A stretch of DNA of 10,005 nucleotides, taken from assembly GCA_001790315.1 (NCBI GenBank), contig MGCE01000010.1:1-10005 (forward strand), given 5' to 3'. A program made the position numbers and the translations under genes. This document shows positions 5,558-10,005 of this stretch, piece by piece (position 1 is the first letter of the stretch; each line of letters begins with the position of its first letter). The DNA comes from Candidatus Rokubacteria bacterium RIFCSPLOWO2_02_FULL_72_37 (GTDB lineage: Bacteria > Methylomirabilota > Methylomirabilia > Rokubacteriales > CSP1-6). The notes below the pieces were generated by a model. It was not told the DNA's origin and did no database searches. It saw nothing but the letters and a program-made list of their open reading frames with translations.

Positions 5558-6030
5558 TCGGACTGCGCTACGGAGCGTCCGCTCCCGACTTCCGTCTGCC
5601 GTCGACGGCCGGGGAGGAGATCGGGCTCGCCGACTTCCGCGGGCGCGCCGACGTGGTCCTGGTCTTCTACTGCTACGACTGGGGCGGGATCTGAACGCCT
5701 GAGCTCGGCGACCTCGGGCGGGTCGCAGGCGAGATCGAGCGGCGGGGGGCGGCCTTGCTCGCGATCAGCGGAGACAGTCCGTTCTGCCACAGGGCGTTCG
5801 CGGTGGCGCGGGCGTTGCCGTTTCCGCTGCTCGCCGACGTGCACCGCACGGCGATCCGCGCGTTCCACGTGCTCGACGAGGAGCGCAACGTCGCGTACCG
5901 GTCGACCTTCGTCGTCGACCGCGCCGGCACGCTGCGCTGGGGCCAGGCCGGCGATCGGCAGATGGTGCGCGACGGGAGCGAGATCCTCCGCGTCCTGGAC
6001 GTGCTCGCCGCCTTGCGCGCGAAGGGGTAG
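5554..6030 (+). CDS. Peroxiredoxin (AhpC/TSA family), selenoprotein (TGA = Sec at residue 47)
   Basis: Read through the in-frame TGA at 5692-5694 this gives a 158-residue peroxiredoxin of normal length. It opens with GASAPDFRLPSTAGEEIGLADFRG, then VVLVFYCYDWGGI-U-TPEL. In AhpC/Bcp/AhpE proteins the peroxidatic Cys lies exactly at this spot, after 'FYP-x-D-[FW]-T-x-x' and before 'T'. The fold continues after TGA with LLAISGDSPFCHRAFA, LPFPLLAD and YRSTFVVDRAGTLRW; R116 is the usual active-site arginine. C78 is a possible resolving Cys and C40 another nearby thiol. The usual active-site Pro and Thr are replaced by C40 and G44. The role is reduction of peroxides with a high-reactivity selenolate. 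Start GTG 5554 overlaps the crotonase stop (GTGA); a CGAGGA site precedes it. The MoxR gene starts six bases after the stop. Peroxiredoxin selenoproteins are known (e.g. PrxU of Eubacterium acidaminophilum). A nonsense mutation is the alternative, but no other damage is present. Confidence 0.9.
5696..5731 (+). promoter_or_regulatory. Candidate bacterial SECIS hairpin of the peroxiredoxin gene
   Basis: GCGACC (5708-5713) pairs with GGTCGC (5721-5726); a T-G wobble (5714-5720) closes the loop to CGGGC, with a G in second position. An outer stem CGCCT (5696-5700) with AGGCG (5727-5731) stacks directly beneath on the 3' side, with GAGCTCG bulged on the 5' side. The loop starts 20 bases after the TGA at 5692-5694, inside the window known for bacterial SECIS elements. 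The bulge makes it less ideal than the OsmC hairpin. Confidence 0.65.
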
Positions 6031-6036
6031 GGGCAC

Positions 6037-6975
6037 ATGATCCGCCAGCCCCGGGAGGTCTGCCGGCAGCTCGCGGCGAGCATCGAGACCGTCATGCGGG
6101 GGCAGTCGGCGGCGGTCCGAAAGCTCCTGGCCGCCTTTGCCAGCGGGGGGCACGTCCTGCTCGAGGACTACCCCGGCACCGGCAAGACCACGCTCGCCAA
6201 GGCGCTCGCCCGCTCGATCGGCGCCCGGTTCACGCGCGTGCAATTCACGCCCGACCTGCTGCCCTCGGACATCCTCGGCGTCTCCGTGTACGACCAGCGC
6301 GACCACGCGTTCCACTTCCACCAGGGTCCGATCTTCACGAACATCCTGCTCGCGGACGAGATCAACCGCGCCTCGCCGCGGACGCAGTCGGCGCTGCTGG
6401 AGGCGATGGCCGAGGGGCAGGTCTCGATCGAAGGCGAGTCCTACCGCCTCGAACAGTTGTTCTTCGTCATCGCGACGCAGAACCCGGTGGAGTTCCGCGG
6501 CACGTATCCGCTGCCCGAAGCGCAGATGGACCGCTTCGCGCTGCAATTCAGTCTCGGGTACGTGGTGCCCGAGGACGAAGTGGCCATCCTCTCGGCCCAG
6601 GCCCGCCGGCATCCGATCGACGACCTGACGGCGTGCGTCTCCCTGGAGGAAATGCTCGCGGTGCGGGAGAGCGTGGCCGCGGTGCGGGTGAGCGACGAGC
6701 TCAAGCGCTACGTCGTGGACATCGTCGGCGCCACGCGGGTGGCGGAGGGCGTCCAGCTCGCGGCGAGCCCGCGCGCCTCGCTCGCGCTCATGAAGGCCGC
6801 GCAGGCGCTCGCGCTGCTGGAGGGCCGCGAGTTCGTGATCCCGGAGGACGTCCAGGAGATCGCCGTTTCCGTCATCGCCCACCGGATGGTCGTCGACCCC
6901 CAGGCCCGCTTCTCGGGCGTGACCGCCACGTCGGTCGTCGAGGAGATCCTCAAGAGGGTGCCGGTGCCGGTCTAG
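6037..6975 (+). CDS. MoxR-family AAA+ ATPase
   Basis: This 312-residue protein has the MoxR layout. Walker A is EDYPGTGKTT (K50, T51) and Walker B is ILLADEINRASP (D107, E108). The sensor-1 region FFVIATQNP has N149, EAQMDRF has R166, and the C-terminal lid domain contains SPRASLALMKAAQALALLEGR. MoxR ATPases act as chaperone-like remodelers in the cytoplasm and are typically encoded beside DUF58 and transglutaminase or VWA proteins, as here. ATG 6037 is six bases after the peroxiredoxin stop and preceded by AGGGGTAGGGG, a strong ribosome site; the gap to DUF58 is 11 bases. It is intact, with all key motifs present. The substrate complex is unknown but is probably membrane-associated, given the partners. 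Confidence 0.95.
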   Translation: MIRQPREVCRQLAASIETVMRGQSAAVRKLLAAFASGGHVLLEDYPGTGKTTLAKALARSIGARFTRVQFTPDLLPSDILGVSVYDQRDHAFHFHQGPIFTNILLADEINRASPRTQSALLEAMAEGQVSIEGESYRLEQLFFVIATQNPVEFRGTYPLPEAQMDRFALQFSLGYVVPEDEVAILSAQARRHPIDDLTACVSLEEMLAVRESVAAVRVSDELKRYVVDIVGATRVAEGVQLAASPRASLALMKAAQALALLEGREFVIPEDVQEIAVSVIAHRMVVDPQARFSGVTATSVVEEILKRVPVPV

Positions 6976-6986
6976 CCCGGCGCGCG

Positions 6987-8315
6987 ATGCGGCGACTCTG
7001 GTACCGCTGGTTCCGCTGGGTGTCCTCCCTCCAGCACCGTCTGGACCGGCGGCTGACGCCCGCCGGCCGGCTCGTGCTCGCGACGCTCGGGGCAGCCGCG
7101 GTCGTCGGACTCGACACCAACCGCACGCTCGGCGCCCAGGTCTTCGCGCTCCTCGGCTCGCTCATCGTGCTCTCCGCCCTGGCGAGCGCGCGCTTCCGGG
7201 TGCGGCTCACGGCGCGCAGGATCCTGCCGCGGTTCGCGACGGTCGGCTGCCCGGTCACGTACCGCGTGGTCCTCCGCAACGAGACCGACGCGCGCCAGGG
7301 CGGCCTCGTGCTCCTCGACGATCTGGCCGACCCCCGGCCGTCCTTCGACGAGTTCGCGAGCGCGCGGGAGCCCGGAGAGGAGCGGCGCAACTGGTTCGAT
7401 CGCAGCGTGGGGTACCCCCGCTGGATGTGGCTCGTCGCGCGCAACCGGGGTGCCGTGACCCCGCGGCGTCAGGTGCCGCCGGTGTCGCCGGGGGACGAAG
7501 TGGAGCTCGGGCTCGAGATCACGCCGACGCGCCGCGGGCGGCTCCGGTTCGCCTCGGTCACGATCGCGCGGCCCGACCCGCTCGGCCTCGTCCAGGCCGT
7601 CAGGCGCCTGCCGCTGCCACAGTCGCTCGTCGTGCTGCCGCGACGCTACCCGGTGCCCGACATCGGACTGCCGGGCGCCCGCAAGTACCAGCCCGGCGGC
7701 GTCGCGCTCGCGTCGTCGGTCGGGGACTCGGAGGAGTTCTTCGCCCTGCGCGATTACCGGCCCGGCGACCCGCTGCGACGCATCCACTGGAAGAGCTGGG
7801 CGCGGACGGGCGAGCCCGTCGTGAAGGAATACCTCGACGAGTTCTTCGTGCGTCACGCACTGGTGCTCGACACGTTCGGCGCCGCCGCCGGCGACCTGGC
7901 GTTCGAGGAGGCGGTGTCCGTCGCTGCGTCGATCGCCGTGTCGGTCGACACGCAGGAGTCCCTGCTCGACCTCATGTTCGTGGGCGCCCAGGCGTACTGC
8001 TTCACCGCGGGCCGTGGACTCGGGCACACGGACCGCATGCTCGAGGTGCTGGCGAGCGTCGGCGTGTGCCACGACAGGCCCTTCCGCGCCCTCCAGGACG
8101 CGGTCCTCGGGCGCCTGGACGCGCTGAGCGGCTGCGTCTGTGTGCTGCTCGCGTGGGATGAGCCGCGCCGCGAGTTCATCCGGCGCCTGCAAGCCGTCGG
8201 CCCGCCCACCCGTGTCTTCGTGGTGACCGCGCCCGACGTGCCGGTGACCGGGCTGCCGGCGGACGTCCGGCTCCTCGTCGCGGGGCGGATCCGCGAGGGG
8301 CTCGCGCGCGCGTGA
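6987..8315 (+). CDS. DUF58 domain membrane-anchored protein
   Basis: This 442-residue protein starts with a basic, Trp-rich segment and two hydrophobic helices (about 28-42 and 49-67). A beta-rich stretch follows, then the DUF58 core: FFALRDYRPGDPLRRIHWKSWARTG at about 251-275, followed by VVKEYLDEF. That RDYRPGD...IHWK pattern is diagnostic for the family. The C-terminal part resembles a degenerate VWA-like fold (ALVLDTFG, then SVAASIAVSVD). DUF58 proteins are linked genetically to MoxR ATPases and are thought to anchor or assemble envelope-associated complexes. No good ribosome site precedes ATG 6987 and the gene lies 11 bases after the MoxR stop, so coupled translation is likely. It overlaps the transglutaminase start by four bases (GTGA). 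Confidence 0.92.
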   Translation: MRRLWYRWFRWVSSLQHRLDRRLTPAGRLVLATLGAAAVVGLDTNRTLGAQVFALLGSLIVLSALASARFRVRLTARRILPRFATVGCPVTYRVVLRNETDARQGGLVLLDDLADPRPSFDEFASAREPGEERRNWFDRSVGYPRWMWLVARNRGAVTPRRQVPPVSPGDEVELGLEITPTRRGRLRFASVTIARPDPLGLVQAVRRLPLPQSLVVLPRRYPVPDIGLPGARKYQPGGVALASSVGDSEEFFALRDYRPGDPLRRIHWKSWARTGEPVVKEYLDEFFVRHALVLDTFGAAAGDLAFEEAVSVAASIAVSVDTQESLLDLMFVGAQAYCFTAGRGLGHTDRMLEVLASVGVCHDRPFRALQDAVLGRLDALSGCVCVLLAWDEPRREFIRRLQAVGPPTRVFVVTAPDVPVTGLPADVRLLVAGRIREGLARA

Positions 8316-10005
8316 GCACGCCGCCGCTGCTGCTGGGCGCCGCGCTCGTCTTCTGGGGCTGGCAGACCGGCCTCGTGCTCTTCGGCGTGGCCGTCGCGAC
8401 CGTGCTCGAAGCGGCGCGGGTCGTCGCCTGGCGGCTCGAGCTGTCGCGGAGCGACTTCAACCGCGTCGCCGACCTGTGCGCCGTCCTCTTCCTCGGCGGG
8501 ACCGTCTACCTCGTGGCCACGACAGGCGCCGGCCGGACGGCCGTGGCCGGGCCACGGGCGATCACGATCCTCTTCGAGTGGCTGCCGCTGCTCCTCGCGC
8601 CCCTGGTCGCGTGTCAGGCCTACAGCGTGGAGGGGCGCGTGCCGCTCACCGCGTTCTTCTGGGCGCTCCGGCGCCGGGCCGCGCGGGAGCCGTCGGCGCC
8701 CGCCGACGCGGTGGACCTCGCCTACCCGTACCTGGCGCTCGTCGTGCTCGCGACGAGCGCCGCGAACGTCCGCACACCCGTCTTCTACGTCGGCCTGTGC
8801 GCGCTCATCGGCTGGGCGCTCTGGTTCGAGCGCTCGCGGCGCTTCCCCACCGCGTGGTGGGGTGCGCTCCTCGTCGTCGCGGCCGCGCTCGGCTGGGGCG
8901 GCCAGGCGGCGCTCCACGCCTTGCAGTCCGTCGTCGAGGAGCGGGTCTTCGACTACATCTTCAGCTTCATCCACCGGGACGTGGACCCGTTCCGGAGCAC
9001 GACGGCGATCGGCTCGCTCGGCGAGCTGAAGCTCTCCGATCGCATCGTGCTCCGCGTCGAGCCCGGCCGCGACGCTCGACTCCCGCTGCTGCTGCGCGAG
9101 GCGAGCTACGATCTGTACAGCTCGGCCGTGTGGCTCGCCTCGGCCGCCGACTTCACGCCGGTCCAGCCCGAGGTCGACGGCGAGACGTGGACCCTCGGAC
9201 CGGGGAACGGCGCGCCCTCGGTCACGATCTCCGCGTATCTCCCGCGCGGCCGTGGGATCCTGACGCTGCCGCCCGGCGCGTACCGCCTCGAGCGCCTCGC
9301 CGCCGTCTCGATGAGTCGCAACCGTCTCGGCGCGGTGAGGGTCGACGAGGGCCTCGGCCTGATCACGTACGGGGTCCACGTCGACCCCGCCGCCACGCGC
9401 GACACGCCGCCCACCGAGGCCGACGTGACCGTGCCCGCGCGCGATGCCGCGCTCGTCACGTCCGTGGCCGCGCGACTCCGTCTCGGCTCGCTGGCGCCCC
9501 GTGACGTGGTCCGCGCGGTCGAGGAGTTCTTCGCGCGGGATTTCCGCTATGCGCTCTATGTCCCCGCCCGCGGGCACGACGCCCCACCGCTGACGCGCTT
9601 CCTCCTCGAGACCCGTGCGGGGCACTGCGAGTATTTCGCGACCGCGACCGTGCTGCTGCTGCGCGCCGCCGGGATCCCGGCGCGCTACGCCGTCGGGTAC
9701 TCGGTGCAGGAGTGGAGCTGGCTCGAGCGGCGGTACGTCGTCCGGCAGCGTCACGCGCACGCGTGGACGCTGGCGTGGGTCGGCGGCGCCTGGCGTGACG
9801 TGGACACGACGCCGTCGGTGTGGGTGGACGCGGAGGCCCGGGGCTCGCTGCTCGCGCCGGTGGCCGACCTGTGGGCGTGGGCGCAGTTCCTCTTCGTCCG
9901 GTGGCGGTGGAGCGAGGGCGGTGACTGGCTGGGACCGTACCTCGGCTGGCTGCTGATCCCGCTGATCCTGATCCTCGCGTGGCGCCTCTGGGCACGCAAG
10001 CGCGT
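8312..10005 (+). CDS. TgpA-like membrane transglutaminase/protease, 3' end missing
   Basis: The frame is open from GTG 8312 to the window edge (564 codons, no stop). The N-terminal part has several hydrophobic helices (about residues 5-30, 55-72, 80-100, 140-155, 160-175, 190-205). An extracytoplasmic region follows, with a transglutaminase-like core at about 370-500. The catalytic triad is visible: C439 in AGHCEYFATA, H483 in HAHAWT and D498 in DVDTTP. A further hydrophobic helix (LGWLLIPLILILAW) starts near 550, after which the window ends. This topology (N-terminal helices, periplasmic transglutaminase core, C-terminal helix) matches the TgpA family, which is usually encoded next to MoxR and DUF58, as here. 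Substrates in the envelope are unknown. The GTGA overlap with DUF58 indicates coupled translation. ATG alternatives further in would remove membrane helices, so GTG is preferred. Confidence 0.9.
   Translation, partial: MSTPPLLLGAALVFWGWQTGLVLFGVAVATVLEAARVVAWRLELSRSDFNRVADLCAVLFLGGTVYLVATTGAGRTAVAGPRAITILFEWLPLLLAPLVACQAYSVEGRVPLTAFFWALRRRAAREPSAPADAVDLAYPYLALVVLATSAANVRTPVFYVGLCALIGWALWFERSRRFPTAWWGALLVVAAALGWGGQAALHALQSVVEERVFDYIFSFIHRDVDPFRSTTAIGSLGELKLSDRIVLRVEPGRDARLPLLLREASYDLYSSAVWLASAADFTPVQPEVDGETWTLGPGNGAPSVTISAYLPRGRGILTLPPGAYRLERLAAVSMSRNRLGAVRVDEGLGLITYGVHVDPAATRDTPPTEADVTVPARDAALVTSVAARLRLGSLAPRDVVRAVEEFFARDFRYALYVPARGHDAPPLTRFLLETRAGHCEYFATATVLLLRAAGIPARYAVGYSVQEWSWLERRYVVRQRHAHAWTLAWVGGAWRDVDTTPSVWVDAEARGSLLAPVADLWAWAQFLFVRWRWSEGGDWLGPYLGWLLIPLILILAWRLWARKR

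Noticed and set aside
5692..5694. Peroxiredoxin read as a pseudogene through a nonsense mutation
   Set aside because: The only lesion falls on the catalytic Cys codon, the downstream frame is fully conserved, and a SECIS-like hairpin follows. It remains the main alternative if Sec machinery is absent.
4651..6882. 743-codon minus-strand ORF
   Set aside because: It lies antisense to the cupin, crotonase, peroxiredoxin and MoxR genes, all with clear motifs. It is a compositional shadow in GC-rich DNA.

Overview
This is a very GC-rich window in which every gene I can support lies on the + strand. The mix of features fits a free-living, GC-rich Gram-negative lineage: sigma-54 type promoters, periplasmic FecR-like proteins, UGA apparently read as selenocysteine, and a MoxR/DUF58/transglutaminase cluster. 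A Rokubacteria/Methylomirabilota-like or deltaproteobacterial-like genome is my best guess, but no marker gene here proves it.

Region 1 (1-1672) holds the 3' end of a beta-propeller-like gene, a gap with two GC hairpins, a universal stress protein with an unusual insertion, and an OsmC/Ohr-type peroxidase behind a clear sigma-70 promoter. The OsmC gene is interrupted in frame by TGA exactly where the catalytic cysteine should be. A compact stem-loop of bacterial SECIS type follows, so I annotate one 166-residue selenoprotein rather than two small genes.

Region 2 (1673-4410) holds two tandem paralogous FecR-domain secreted proteins. Each is preceded by an almost textbook -24/-12 (sigma-54) promoter, a GC hairpin in the leader and a good ribosome binding site. 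The first paralog carries a long Gly/Asn/Ser-rich tail with four copies of a VPG-x-GNA-[YF]-G repeat at a period of about 33 residues.

Region 3 (4473-10005) is a tightly packed, apparently co-transcribed run: small cupin, crotonase-family enzyme, peroxiredoxin, MoxR ATPase, DUF58 protein and a membrane transglutaminase-like protein that runs off the window. Three of its junctions are 4-base GTGA overlaps. The peroxiredoxin also has an in-frame TGA exactly at the peroxidatic cysteine, followed by a SECIS-like hairpin, making it the second probable selenoprotein in the window.

The main result is two unrelated thiol-peroxidase families within about 4.5 kb whose catalytic residues both appear to be selenocysteine. 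Standard gene calling would split both. Together with the stress protein they suggest investment in peroxide defence; the twin sigma-54 FecR genes are a second, independent regulatory story.
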